Positions 27,735 through 36,015 of a stretch of 64,000 nucleotides of DNA are shown here, piece after piece. The notes beneath the pieces are model-generated. The model was not told where the DNA came from. It saw nothing but the letters and a program-made list of their open reading frames with translations, and searched no databases. A program made the translations under genes and the position numbers. The stretch covers positions 1 through 64,000 of the forward strand of contig JAXLSS010000007.1 of assembly GCA_046330395.1 (NCBI GenBank), written 5' to 3'. Position 1 is the stretch's first letter; every line of letters starts with the position of its first letter. The DNA comes from Ga0077560 sp046330395 (GTDB lineage Bacteria > Actinomycetota > Thermoleophilia > Miltoncostaeales > Miltoncostaeaceae).

Positions 27735-27792
27735 TTTCCCAGCACTACGCCCTGCGCTAGTTTCGCTGGTGGGACCCCGCATCCACGCGGGG
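27735..27792 (+). promoter_or_regulatory. Promoter and 5' hairpin of the tal-glpX operon
   Basis: TTTCCC (27735-27740), 17 bases and TAGTTT (27758-27763) form a plausible promoter. The transcript would start near 27770 and fold at once into CCCCGC-ATCCAC-GCGGGG (27775-27792), a possible stabilising 5' stem-loop. AAAGGA precedes the tal ATG further down. Confidence 0.5.
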
Positions 27793-27826
27793 ATGGCGCG
27801 CCCGCAGCCCCTTCGAAAGGACGTCA

Positions 27827-28483
27827 ATGAAGCTGTTCGTCGACACCGCGGACCTTCAGGAGATCGAGACCCTCGCATCGTGGGGGGTGCTGGACGGCGT
27901 GACCACCAACCCCAGCCTCCTCGCAGCCGTCGAGGGCGATGAGAACAGCATCTACCAGCGCATCTGCGAGCTGGTGGATGGGCCCATCTCCGCGGAGGTC
28001 GTGGCCGACAACCGAAAGGACATGGTGTCGGAGGGACGGCGCCTGGCCGCGATCCACCGCAACATCGTGGTGAAGCTGCCCACCTCCGAGGAGGGCCTGC
28101 AGGCCACCGCCGAGCTGGCCAAGGACGGCATCCGGGTGAACATGACCCTGTGCTTCACGGCCGCGCAGGCGCTCCTGGCCACCGCGGCCGGCGCGCGCTT
28201 CGTGTCGCCGTTCGTGGGTCGGTACGACGACATCGGCAACAACGGCCTGGAGGCGCTCAACGAGGTGGTGGACGCCCTGATGGGCTCCGCCAAGGAGGTT
28301 GAGGTGCTGGCGGCGTCCATCCGCAGCCCCGTGCACGTCATCGAGGCGGCCAAGATGGGCGCGGACATCGCCACCATCCCGCCCAAGGTGTTCCGGCAGA
28401 TGCTCACGCACCCCCTCACGGATGCGGGCATCACGAAATTCAACGAGGACGCCGCGGCCCGCCGCGCGCGCCAGGGGAGCTGA
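27827..28483 (+). CDS. Small transaldolase / fructose-6-phosphate aldolase family protein
   Basis: 218-residue TalC/FSA-type transaldolase, a decameric TIM barrel of the pentose phosphate pathway. Landmarks are LFVDTADLQEI, GVTTNPSLL, the Schiff-base Lys in NIVVKLPTS, NMTLCFTAAQALLA and SPFVGRYDDIG. Transaldolase and fructose-6-phosphate aldolase share this fold and are not separable by eye. A good SD (CGAAAGGACG) precedes the ATG. It is first of an operon with glpX, 6 bases downstream, linking sugar-phosphate interconversion to gluconeogenesis. Confidence 0.9.
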   Translation: MKLFVDTADLQEIETLASWGVLDGVTTNPSLLAAVEGDENSIYQRICELVDGPISAEVVADNRKDMVSEGRRLAAIHRNIVVKLPTSEEGLQATAELAKDGIRVNMTLCFTAAQALLATAAGARFVSPFVGRYDDIGNNGLEALNEVVDALMGSAKEVEVLAASIRSPVHVIEAAKMGADIATIPPKVFRQMLTHPLTDAGITKFNEDAAARRARQGS

Positions 28484-28489
28484 GCCCGC

Positions 28490-29476
28490 ATGTCCAAGAC
28501 GACCACCACCACCGACCTCAACGTCAGCGCGGTGGACTTCCTGAAGGTCACCGAGCAGGCGGCCATCGCGGCCGGCCGCTGGCAGGGCCGCGGCGACAAG
28601 ATCGCCGCCGACCAGGCCGCCGTGGACGCGATGCGCAAGGAGTTCGGCCGGATGCCCATCAGCGGCACGGTGGTGATCGGCGAGGGGCAGAAGGACGAGG
28701 CACCCGAGTTGTACGTGGGTGAGGAGCTGGGCACCGGCGGCATGCCGTGCGAGATCGCGGTGGACCCGCTGGAGGGCACCGACCTGTGCGCCCGTGGTGA
28801 CAGCGGTGCCATCGCCATCGCGGCCATCGGCGCGCCCGGTGGTGTGATGTCCCTCCCGGACATCTACATGGCCAAGCTGTGCGTTGGCGCCACCGCCAAG
28901 GGCCGCGTGGACATCGACGCGTCCATCGCCGACAACCTCGAGGTGCTGGCCCGCTGCTACCAGCGGCGCATCCGCGAGCTCACCGTGGTGGTGCTGGACC
29001 GGCCCCGCCACGAGGAGATCATCGAGGAGATCCGGTCGGCGGGCGCGCGCATCCGCGTCATCAATGACGGGGACATCACCGCCAGCCTGTCCGTGGGTGT
29101 GCGCGGCACCGGCGACCAGCTGTACATCGGCATGGGCGGCAGCACGGAAGGCGTCATCACCGCCGCGGCGCTGGAGTGCCTGGGCGGGGAGATCCAGGGG
29201 CGGATGTGGCCCCGCAACGACGCGGAGCGGGCCAAGCTCAACGAGTTCGGCCTCACCGACCACGACCGGGTGTACCACAACAACGACCTGGCCCCGAAGC
29301 CCTACTACGTCATCGCCACCGGGGTCACTGAGGGAAACCTCCTGCGCGGGGTACGCTACGGAACAGACGGTGCGCGGACCCACTCGATGGTGATGGACCT
29401 GGTCAACCACACGGTCCAGTTCATCGACACCATCCACATGTTCTCGCGCACGATCATCCGCGAAATCCGGCTGTAG
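28490..29476 (+). CDS. glpX: Fructose-1,6-bisphosphatase class II
   Basis: 328-residue GlpX-type phosphatase that dephosphorylates fructose-1,6-bisphosphate in gluconeogenesis. The lithium-sensitive phosphatase motifs are visible: VVIGEGQKDEAP and DPLEGTDLCARGDSG with metal-binding Asp/Glu. GGSTEGVITAAAL and GVTEGNLLRGVRY follow. Length matches bacterial GlpX. It lies between the transaldolase gene and a small hypothetical gene on the same strand, probably one transcript. Confidence 0.93.
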   Translation: MSKTTTTTDLNVSAVDFLKVTEQAAIAAGRWQGRGDKIAADQAAVDAMRKEFGRMPISGTVVIGEGQKDEAPELYVGEELGTGGMPCEIAVDPLEGTDLCARGDSGAIAIAAIGAPGGVMSLPDIYMAKLCVGATAKGRVDIDASIADNLEVLARCYQRRIRELTVVVLDRPRHEEIIEEIRSAGARIRVINDGDITASLSVGVRGTGDQLYIGMGGSTEGVITAAALECLGGEIQGRMWPRNDAERAKLNEFGLTDHDRVYHNNDLAPKPYYVIATGVTEGNLLRGVRYGTDGARTHSMVMDLVNHTVQFIDTIHMFSRTIIREIRL

Positions 29477-29487
29477 CCGGGGGGCCC

Positions 29488-29796
29488 ATGAGCGACGACG
29501 AGTTTGGACCGTTCAACTTCGCGTTCGGTGAGGGTGCGGCCGAGGAGTTCAAGGAGCGCCTCAAGGAGTTCATGCGGGCGCAGAAGGCGGCGTTCGACGA
29601 GATCCAGGGTGAGAGCGGCGGACAGATCGCGCCGGTCGATCGCTGGCAGGTGGTGAGCCAGGCGGTGGTCCTCGCGGCCGCCGGCCTCAGCACCGTGAAG
29701 CGTCAGGCCACGCCGGACGAGGCCGCCGACGCCATGGGCCTGATGTTCGCCCGGGCGCTGGCCGCCCTGCAGGGCGCCATCACACCCACCCCGTAG
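29488..29796 (+). CDS. Hypothetical helical protein (102 aa)
   Basis: An acidic N-terminal segment (MSDDEFGPFNF) leads into a charged helix (EEFKERLKEFMRAQKAAFDEI) and a hydrophobic helical C-terminus (VVSQAVVLAAAGLSTV). Codon bias is that of a real gene. It starts 11 bases after glpX and ends the operon before a strong hairpin. No family recognised. Confidence 0.65.
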   Translation: MSDDEFGPFNFAFGEGAAEEFKERLKEFMRAQKAAFDEIQGESGGQIAPVDRWQVVSQAVVLAAAGLSTVKRQATPDEAADAMGLMFARALAALQGAITPTP

Positions 29797-29807
29797 CAGC
29801 GCACGCG

Positions 29808-29838
29808 GGATCCGCCGGGGACCGCTCCCGGCGGATCC
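29808..29838. terminator. Perfect 12-bp hairpin between convergent genes, probable bidirectional terminator
   Basis: GGATCCGCCGGG (29808-29819) is the exact reverse complement of CCCGGCGGATCC (29827-29838), with a 7-base loop. It sits midway between the ends of the glpX operon and the coiled-coil gene on the other strand. No U-tract follows, as often in GC-rich actinobacteria. Confidence 0.7.
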
Positions 29839-29853
29839 GCGCTGGCCGAATCG

Positions 29854-30264
29854 TCAGTCGCGCGTGGGCCAGGACGGCCGGTCGGCCGCCGCCGACGCCG
29901 CCGTGGGGTACGGCATGCCGTTGCCGTTGCCGTTGGTCGCGGCGGGGAAGCGGAACTCCAGGCGGGCACCCTCCAGGCCGGCCCGCAACGCGGCCAGCTC
30001 GGCGCGCGTGGCGGCCAGCTGCGCCCGCACGTCATCGAGCTGACCGCGCGTGTTGCGCCACGCGTCGCCCATCAGGGACACCACCAGCTCCAGGTCCTCC
30101 ACGATCCGCCGGCGCTCGGTGGCGGCGTCCTCCACCAGCTGTGCCCGCAGCCGGTCGATCTCACCGGCCAGCGGGTTGGTGGCGCGGGCCCTGACCTCCG
30201 CCAGCTCGGACTCCAGCCGGCGCACCGCCGCCAGCACCTCATGCGGATCCCGGGGGTCTGACAT
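29854..30264 (-). CDS. Coiled-coil protein (136 aa)
   Basis: Two heptad-rich helices (VLAAVRRLESELAEVRARA; RGQLDDVRAQLAATRAEL) joined by LVVSLMGDAWRNT, and a Gly/Asn-rich flexible tail. This resembles small DivIVA-like or scaffold coiled coils, but no signature allows a name. TAGCCT lies seven bases before the ATG (30272-30277), giving a probable leaderless start. The gene is divergent from the DUF192 gene. Confidence 0.65.
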   Translation of the reverse strand: MSDPRDPHEVLAAVRRLESELAEVRARATNPLAGEIDRLRAQLVEDAATERRRIVEDLELVVSLMGDAWRNTRGQLDDVRAQLAATRAELAALRAGLEGARLEFRFPAATNGNGNGMPYPTAASAAADRPSWPTRD

Positions 30265-30314
30265 GGCGGCAAGGCTAGTCCCCGCATCGGACGGCGCCCT
30301 GTCAGGATGCGCCG

Positions 30315-30686
30315 GTGCTGCGCGTGGACCAGCTCACCGGTGCGCCGGCTCCCCTCCAGGCAGACGGGGCGGCGATGGTGGCCGCCCGCTGCCATCTCGC
30401 CGACGGCGTCCTGTCGCGCCTCGTGGGGCTGCTCTGCACGCCCGACCTGCGCGCCGAGGAGGCGCTGTGGATCACCCGCTGCGCCAGCGTCCACACGTTC
30501 GCCCTGCGGGCGCCCATCGGCGTGGCGTTCGTCGATCGTGACGGGGTGGTGCTGCGGGTGGTCGATCCACTGCCGGCGTGGCGTGCGGCGGGTGCCCGCG
30601 GCGCGGTGGCCGCCGTGGAGCTGCGGGCCGGCGTGCTGCGCGATGCGGGGGTCGCCCCCGGCACGCGGCTCAGCCGGCGGGCGTGA
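30315..30686 (+). CDS. DUF192 family protein
   Basis: 123 residues with the DUF192 pattern: SRLVGLLCTPDL near the N-terminus, then RCASVHTFALRAPIGVAFVD and the C-terminal VVDPLPAWR and AVELRAG. The family has no agreed function. The start is GTG at 30315, with CAGGAT six bases upstream. Its stop lies directly against the convergent stop of the pentapeptide gene (30687). Confidence 0.75.
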   Translation: MLRVDQLTGAPAPLQADGAAMVAARCHLADGVLSRLVGLLCTPDLRAEEALWITRCASVHTFALRAPIGVAFVDRDGVVLRVVDPLPAWRAAGARGAVAAVELRAGVLRDAGVAPGTRLSRRA

Positions 30687-32102
30687 TCAGCCGCTGACGG
30701 CGGGCGTGGCCCCGGTGAGGTCGGCGCCCTCCAGGTCGGCGCCCTCCCACGACACACGGGCCACACGGGCGTCCACCAGCCGCGCCCCGCACAGGCGGGC
30801 GCTGCGCAGGTCGGCGCCGTGCATCCCGGCCCGGGACAGGTCGGCCAGGCGCAGGTCGGCGCCCATCAGATCGGCGTCCTCAAGCAGTGCCCCGCTCAGG
30901 TCGGCACCCTGCAGGCGCGCGCCCCGCAGCCGGGCGCGGCGCAGGTCGGCGCCCAGCAGGTCGGCGCGGCGCAGGTCGGCGTCGTCCAGCTCACATCCCA
31001 CCAGCTCAGCGCCCTCCAGGATCACCTCGCACATGGCGGCGCCGCTCAGACCGGTCTCGGCCAGCTGCGCGTCCAGCAGGTCGGCCCCGTTGAACACGGT
31101 GCCCTCGCAACGCGCGCCCTCCAGGTTGGCGCCCCGCAGGCACGCCCCGGTGAGGTCCGCGCCGCGCAGGTCGGCACCGCGCAGATCGGCCATGGTGAGG
31201 TTCGCGCGGGTCAGGTCCGCGCCGCGCAGGTCGGCGTCGCGCAGCCTGCTGCCCGAGGCCCGTGCGGCGGTCATCACCAGGCAGGGGGCGTCGGCCTCGC
31301 GCAGGTCGGCACCCTCCAGGTTCGCGCCCGTCAGGTCCGCGTCGGCCAGGCAGGCCCGGCGCATCCGCGCTTGGGGCGCGCGCAGGTTGCGGGCCGTGCA
31401 CGCCGTCAGGTCGGCCATGGTGAGGTCGGCGTCGGTGAGGTCGGCGTCGGTGAGGTCCGCGCCGCCGATCACCGCGCCCACCAGCGAGGCGCCGTGCAGG
31501 TCGGCGGCCACGCACGACGCCCCGGCCATCGTCACCTGATCCAGGCGGGCCGATCCGCCGCGGAGGTGGTCCAGCACGGCCTCGGTCAGGTCCGATCCGG
31601 CCAGCTGGGCGAACCGCAGGTCGGCACCCGTCAGGCGGGCCAGCGCCAGCGCGACGCGCTCGGCCGTCGCCCCGCTCAGGTCCGCGCCCGTCAGGTCCGC
31701 CTCACGCAGATGCGCCTCGGTGAGGGTGGCGCCCATCAGGTTGGCCTCCGCCAGGACCACGGCGGGGGCGTGCGCGGCGGTCAGCGTCGCGCCGGCCAGC
31801 TGGGCGCCGGGCAGGTGCGCGCCGCGCAGCGTCGCGCGGGTGAGGTCGGCGCCGCCCATGCGCGCCAGGGGCAGCTGGGCCTCCGAGATGTCGCATCCCG
31901 CCATCCGCGCGCCCACCAGATTGGCCTCGGCCAGCACGGCGCGCAGCATCCGCACACCGCGCAGGTCGGCGCGGCCCATGCGGGCACCCGCCAGGTCCGC
32001 CCCGGTCAGGTCACGCGAGCGCAGGTCCCGCTCCGTCAGGTCCAGATCGCCGATGTCAACGGTCTGCGAATCGCGCCGGGACCGGTCGAACAGCCGACTC
32101 AT
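30687..32102 (-). CDS. Large pentapeptide-repeat protein
   Basis: About 471 residues, almost entirely A(D/N)LXX pentapeptides (ADLRGADLRGADLTGACLRG and similar), predicting a right-handed quadrilateral beta-helix of about 20 coils. No signal peptide or membrane segment is visible. Small members such as MfpA and Qnr mimic DNA and protect gyrase; at this size the protein is more likely a scaffold, so its role is open. DNA repetition in this stretch (CAGGTCGGCGCC on the plus strand) comes from the repeats. I chose the ATG at 32102 (MSRLFDRSRRD) because codon bias fades upstream, although the frame is open to 32267. It is divergent from the response regulator gene. Confidence 0.85.
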   Translation of the reverse strand: MSRLFDRSRRDSQTVDIGDLDLTERDLRSRDLTGADLAGARMGRADLRGVRMLRAVLAEANLVGARMAGCDISEAQLPLARMGGADLTRATLRGAHLPGAQLAGATLTAAHAPAVVLAEANLMGATLTEAHLREADLTGADLSGATAERVALALARLTGADLRFAQLAGSDLTEAVLDHLRGGSARLDQVTMAGASCVAADLHGASLVGAVIGGADLTDADLTDADLTMADLTACTARNLRAPQARMRRACLADADLTGANLEGADLREADAPCLVMTAARASGSRLRDADLRGADLTRANLTMADLRGADLRGADLTGACLRGANLEGARCEGTVFNGADLLDAQLAETGLSGAAMCEVILEGAELVGCELDDADLRRADLLGADLRRARLRGARLQGADLSGALLEDADLMGADLRLADLSRAGMHGADLRSARLCGARLVDARVARVSWEGADLEGADLTGATPAVSG

Positions 32103-32242
32103 GTGGCCGGAATCGGCCGCGTCCCGTGCGACTTGAGTCACGCGACGGCGCGCAAGGGGGGTGATTCCCGCCCGCTCACGCCTCTCCATCAGTGACGGCG
32201 GCGCGTCCGCCCCCCGGGCCACGAGCGAAAGGAGCAGCCCGC

Positions 32243-32971
32243 ATGTCCACGGTCCCGCTTGATTCACCCCCGCTGATGCTGCTGGTGGAGGGCTCGCCGC
32301 AGATGCGTCGCTTCCTGGTGGACGCGCTGCGCGCCGACCGGTTCCGCGTGCACGTCGCCGCGACGGCGCAGGAGGGCCTCGATGCGCTGCGCACGGTCGG
32401 GCCGCACCTGGCGGTGCTCGACCTCGACCTGCCCGACGCCGGGGGTCTGGAGCTGCTGCGCAGCCTGCGCCGGGGCGACGCCGACGGCCGATGGGATCCC
32501 GGCATGCCGGTGATGGCGCTGTCCAGCGCCGGTCAGGCGCACGACGTGGTGCGCGCCATCGAGCAGGGCGCCGACGACCATCTGGGCCGCCCCTTCCACT
32601 ATGCGGAGCTGGTGGCGCGCCTGCGCGGCATGATGCGCCGTTGCTGCGGCGAGACGGTGCTCGACCAGCTGCGGGTGGGCGAGCTGCTGGTGGACCGCAG
32701 GGCGCGGAGCGCCCTGGTCAACGGTCGCCCGGTGGGCCTCTCCGCCAAGGAGTTCGCCCTGCTGGACGCCCTGGCGCGCGACCCGCGCCGGGTGCACACC
32801 AAGGCCGAGCTGCTGCGCGACGTCTGGGGGTACCGGTCGGCGGGACGCACCCGCACGGTCGACAGCCACGCCAGTCGCCTGCGACGCAAACTCCAGGTGT
32901 GCGGGGCGGGGGAGCGGTTCGTCGCCAACGTGTGGGGTGTCGGCTACCGGCTGCTGCCGGAGGGCGTGTGA
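32243..32971 (+). CDS. OmpR-family response regulator with atypical receiver
   Basis: 242 residues: receiver domain (about 10-130) and winged-helix C-terminal domain (about 140-240; LSAKEFALLDALARDP, SHASRLRRKL, WGVGYRLLP). The phosphoacceptor Asp is kept (VLDLDLPDAGG). However, the acidic pair near the N-terminus reads LLVEGSP rather than DD, and the conserved Lys is Arg (GRPF instead of KPF). Phosphorylation may be altered or absent. AAAGGAG lies 8 bases before the ATG. No histidine kinase is adjacent. It overlaps the next gene (ATGA) and precedes the tad operon, so it may control pilus genes. Confidence 0.88.
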   Translation: MSTVPLDSPPLMLLVEGSPQMRRFLVDALRADRFRVHVAATAQEGLDALRTVGPHLAVLDLDLPDAGGLELLRSLRRGDADGRWDPGMPVMALSSAGQAHDVVRAIEQGADDHLGRPFHYAELVARLRGMMRRCCGETVLDQLRVGELLVDRRARSALVNGRPVGLSAKEFALLDALARDPRRVHTKAELLRDVWGYRSAGRTRTVDSHASRLRRKLQVCGAGERFVANVWGVGYRLLPEGV

Positions 32972-33432
32972 TGACCATCACGGGCATCGTGGTGCCGGAG
33001 CGTGAGCTGGCCGAGGGCGTGCCTCCCGCCGCGCCGGACGACGTGCACTCCGGCACGCTGGTGATGCTGCGGCCCATGCCGTCCACGGCCGAGGGTCTGG
33101 CCGCCGCACGAGGGGTGGGCGCCCCGCTGGTCGCCCTCCCCGACGACGCGGACCTCGCGCGGTGGATGGTGTCCCAGGTGGCGGGCTGGCTGGCCGACGG
33201 GGAGGAACAGCTCGAGCGGACGGCCCTCGGGTTGTCATCGCTGCTGCCGCCCGCCCCGGGACTTCCCACCCGTGCGTGGGGCGACTCCGGGGTGGCGGTG
33301 CCCGCCGTGCCGCGGCGCATGCTCGCCAGGCTGTGCCGCTTGCTGTGGCGCCCATGCCCCCACTGCGACGGGGGCGGTGTCCCGGGCGGCCCGTGCGGCC
33401 GCTGCCGCCAGCCGCTGGAGCGCGTCGCATGA
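32971..33432 (+). CDS. Hypothetical protein with C-terminal zinc-ribbon motif
   Basis: 153 residues in the ATGA overlap with the response regulator. The N-terminal part has no recognised fold. The C-terminus carries CPHCDGGGVPGGPCGRC, two CxxC pairs typical of a small zinc ribbon, after a basic segment (RRMLARLCRLLWRP). It overlaps the cpaB-like gene by four bases, so it belongs to the tad transcript. Function unknown. Confidence 0.65.
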   Translation: MTITGIVVPERELAEGVPPAAPDDVHSGTLVMLRPMPSTAEGLAAARGVGAPLVALPDDADLARWMVSQVAGWLADGEEQLERTALGLSSLLPPAPGLPTRAWGDSGVAVPAVPRRMLARLCRLLWRPCPHCDGGGVPGGPCGRCRQPLERVA

Positions 33433-34113
33433 GACCGCGCATTCCCCGCCGTGCCCGCCGGCGGGTCACATCGCTCCACCGGCCCCTCGTCATCGCCGGG
33501 GCGGTCGGGCTCGGAGTGGCCGGCATGCTGCTGCTGGTGGGCAGCGGTCCCGCCGCCCGCTCGGAGGTCCTGGTGGCGCGGGTTGGGGTCCCGGCCGGCA
33601 CGCCGCTTGACGACGCCGAGCTCGCGCGGACTTCGCCGTGCGGGTGTCCGGCGGGCACACACTGCTGGTGGCCTCGCCGGCGCAGGTGTAGGGCCGCCGC
33701 TCAGGCCGAGGATCTGGCCCTGGGAACTGCCACCGTCGCTGCCCTCGGCGGCGGGCGCGCGGTGCCGGCGCCGCTCGCCCCGGGTGAGCGGGCGGTTCCT
33801 GTCGCGGCCGAGGCGGAGGGCCATGGCCCATGCCCTGCAGCCCGGCGGGCCGGTGGACGTCGTCTCCTCCAGCGGGAGGGTCCGTCCGGTCGCACCAGGG
33901 TGGTGGTGGCGCGCCGAGGTGCTGGCCGTCGACCCGGGCGGGGACACCTCAACGGGCGGCCCGGCGGACGGCGGGGTCGTGTTGCTGCGGGCCACGCAGC
34001 GGGATGCGCTGCGCATCACCGCCGTGCTCAATTTCGCACGCGACGTGCGCTCGCTGGCGCGGTCTGTGGACGAAGCTCCTGGGCATCCCGGCCTGGCGGT
34101 GTCGGCGCCATGA
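33429..34113 (+). pseudogene. CpaB-like Flp pilus assembly gene, frameshifted
   Basis: The ATG at 33429 begins a basic N-terminus and membrane helix (PLVIAGAVGLGVAGMLLLVG), then the SAF-type start VARVGVPAGTPLDDAELA. The coherent continuation DFAVRVSGGHTLLVASPAQV lies in another frame. AAAQAEDLALGTATVAALGG is back in the first frame. ALQPGGPVDVVSSSG to the end lies in a third frame, whose stop overlaps the next ATG (ATGA). At least three indels between 33620 and 33840 are needed. In intact form, CpaB/RcpC acts in the periplasm in Flp pilus assembly. Conserved overlaps on both sides suggest assembly errors rather than decay. Confidence 0.7.
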
Positions 34114-34817
34114 CCATCCCCGCCGTGGCGGTGATCGGCGGCAGTGGTGGCGCGGGTGCCACGGTCACGGCGATCGCCGTCTGCGTCGCGCTGGAGCGCT
34201 CCGGCACCCGGGCGTTGCTGCTCGACCTCGACCCGGAGCGTGGTGACCTGGCGACCGGCCTCGGATCCGCACCCACGCGCAGCGTGGCCGACCTGCATCC
34301 CGTCGCCCACGAGCTCACGGACGGGCACCTGCGGGCGGCCTCCGTCACGCACCCGCTGGGCATCGCCCTCGTCGGGGGTCACCCCACGTGCGATCCGGCC
34401 CTCCTCGTGCAGCCGCTCCTGGCGCTTCCCGAGCGCCCGGTGCTGGTCATCGACGCGGGTTCGGGGGTGACGCCGGCCGCCCGCGAGGTGTCCGGCCGGT
34501 GCCCGGTCCTGCTGGTGGCACCGTGCGATGCGGCCGGCTGTCGCGTGACGCGGCGCACCATCGAGCTGCTGGGGCTGGGCGAGGGGGCGCAACTCATCGT
34601 CAACCGCGGCGCACGTCCCGAGGAGCTGCGCCTGCGCACGGTCGCGCGGGCCGTCGGGCTGCCGGTCGCGGCCACGCTGCTGCCCCCAGCGGCGGCCGAG
34701 GCCGCGGCGCTGTGCGCCGGCATCGCCCGGGAGGGCCGCCGGGCCCGCCTGCTGGCCGCCGCCGCCGATGCCGTCGAGGCCGTCTGGGGCACCGGGAGGG
34801 AGACCCCGGATGACTGA
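34110..34817 (+). CDS. TadZ/CpaE-like ATPase of the tad pilus
   Basis: 235-residue MinD/ParA-related protein, thought to place the tad machinery in the cell. The N-terminal loop VIGGSGGAGATVTAIAV corresponds to the deviant Walker A but lacks both lysines, as is common in TadZ proteins, so ATP hydrolysis is doubtful. LLLDLDPERGDLATGL and VLVIDAGSGVTPAA match the switch regions. No N-terminal receiver domain is present, unlike many CpaE proteins. It overlaps the cpaB-like gene (ATGA) and tadA (8 bases). Confidence 0.8.
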   Translation: MTIPAVAVIGGSGGAGATVTAIAVCVALERSGTRALLLDLDPERGDLATGLGSAPTRSVADLHPVAHELTDGHLRAASVTHPLGIALVGGHPTCDPALLVQPLLALPERPVLVIDAGSGVTPAAREVSGRCPVLLVAPCDAAGCRVTRRTIELLGLGEGAQLIVNRGARPEELRLRTVARAVGLPVAATLLPPAAAEAAALCAGIAREGRRARLLAAAADAVEAVWGTGRETPDD

Positions 34818-36015
34818 CGCCACCCCCGACGCCGGGCTGGTGGAGCGCGTTCGCGCCGCCGCGGTCTCCGAGGCGCGACTCGCCCACGGCCACGTCGATG
34901 CCCTGGTGCTGCGCGCCACGGCCGAGCGCGTGCTGGCGCGGGAGCGCGTCATCCTCGGTGCGGACGCCCAGGGCGCCGTCGTGCAGGCCGTGGTGGACGA
35001 GGCCCTTGGGCTCGGGCCGCTGGAGGGACTCCTGCGCGACACCTCCATCACGGAGATCATGGTCTGCGGACCGCACCGCGTGTTCGTCGAGCGCGCGGGG
35101 CGCGTGACCCCCAGCACGGCGCGGTTCGCCGACACCGCCCATCTGCTGCACGTCGTCGATCGCATCCTCAGCCCGCTCGGGCGGCGGGTGGACGAGTCCA
35201 GCCCGATGGTGGACGCCCGGCTGCCCGACGGGTCACGCGTCAACGTGGTGGTGCCGCCGCTGGCCGTGGACGGCCCGGCGCTCACGATCCGCCGGTTCGG
35301 GGCCACGCCGCTGCGGGCGGACGACCTGGTGATGCTCGGCACGCTCAGCGCGGAGGTCCACCGGCTGCTGGCGGCGGCGGTGCGGGCCAAGCGCAATGTC
35401 CTCGTCACCGGCGGCACCGGCAGCGGCAAGACCACCACCCTGGCGGCGTTGGCCAGCGCCATACCGGCCGACGAGCGCGTGATCACCATCGAGGACGCGG
35501 CCGAGCTGCAACTGCCCCTGCCACACGTGGTGCGCCTGGAGTCGCGGCCCCCGTCCATCGAGGGGACGGGGGCCATCCCCATCCGCGCGCTGGTGCGCAA
35601 CGCCCTGCGCATGCGTCCCGACCGCATCGTGGTGGGCGAGGTCCGTGGCGGCGAGTGCCTGGACATGCTCACCGCGATGACCACCGGCCACGAGGGGTCG
35701 CTGTCCACGCTGCACGCCTCGTCGCCCGCGGACGCCATCCGCCGGCTCCAGCTGCTGGCCTTGATGGGGGACCTGGAGCTGCCGTTCCAGGCCGTCGCCG
35801 ACCAGGTGGCCGCGGCCATCGACGTCATCGTGCACCAGGCGCGGCTGCCCAGCGGCCGCCGCGTGGTGATGGAGGTGTGCGTGCCCGCCGGGCCGGGCGC
35901 GTCCGAGTCCACGGTGGTGGCCTGCTGGGATGCGGCCGGAGATGCGCTTGAGCTGCGGCCGGCGGCCGCCGCCTGGGAGCGGACGTTGAGCTCGGCGCGT
36001 GGGGCGCACGCATGA
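34810..36015 (+). CDS. tadA: TadA/CpaF pilus assembly ATPase
   Basis: 401-residue hexameric secretion ATPase powering Flp pilus assembly. Present are ITEIMVCGPHRVFVE, Walker A LVTGGTGSGKTTTLAAL (about residue 200), the Asp box ITIEDAAELQL, Walker B RPDRIVVGEVRGGE, and the His box MTTGHEGSLSTLHA. Length is normal. It overlaps both neighbours by a few bases, indicating tight coupling in the tad operon. Confidence 0.93.
   Translation: MTDATPDAGLVERVRAAAVSEARLAHGHVDALVLRATAERVLARERVILGADAQGAVVQAVVDEALGLGPLEGLLRDTSITEIMVCGPHRVFVERAGRVTPSTARFADTAHLLHVVDRILSPLGRRVDESSPMVDARLPDGSRVNVVVPPLAVDGPALTIRRFGATPLRADDLVMLGTLSAEVHRLLAAAVRAKRNVLVTGGTGSGKTTTLAALASAIPADERVITIEDAAELQLPLPHVVRLESRPPSIEGTGAIPIRALVRNALRMRPDRIVVGEVRGGECLDMLTAMTTGHEGSLSTLHASSPADAIRRLQLLALMGDLELPFQAVADQVAAAIDVIVHQARLPSGRRVVMEVCVPAGPGASESTVVACWDAAGDALELRPAAAAWERTLSSARGAHA

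Noticed and set aside
30687..32102. Dense DNA repeats of CAGGTCGGCGCC type, possible tandem repeat or CRISPR-like array
   Set aside because: Spacing follows five-codon units of a pentapeptide-repeat protein. There are no constant repeats with unique spacers, so it is coding, not CRISPR.
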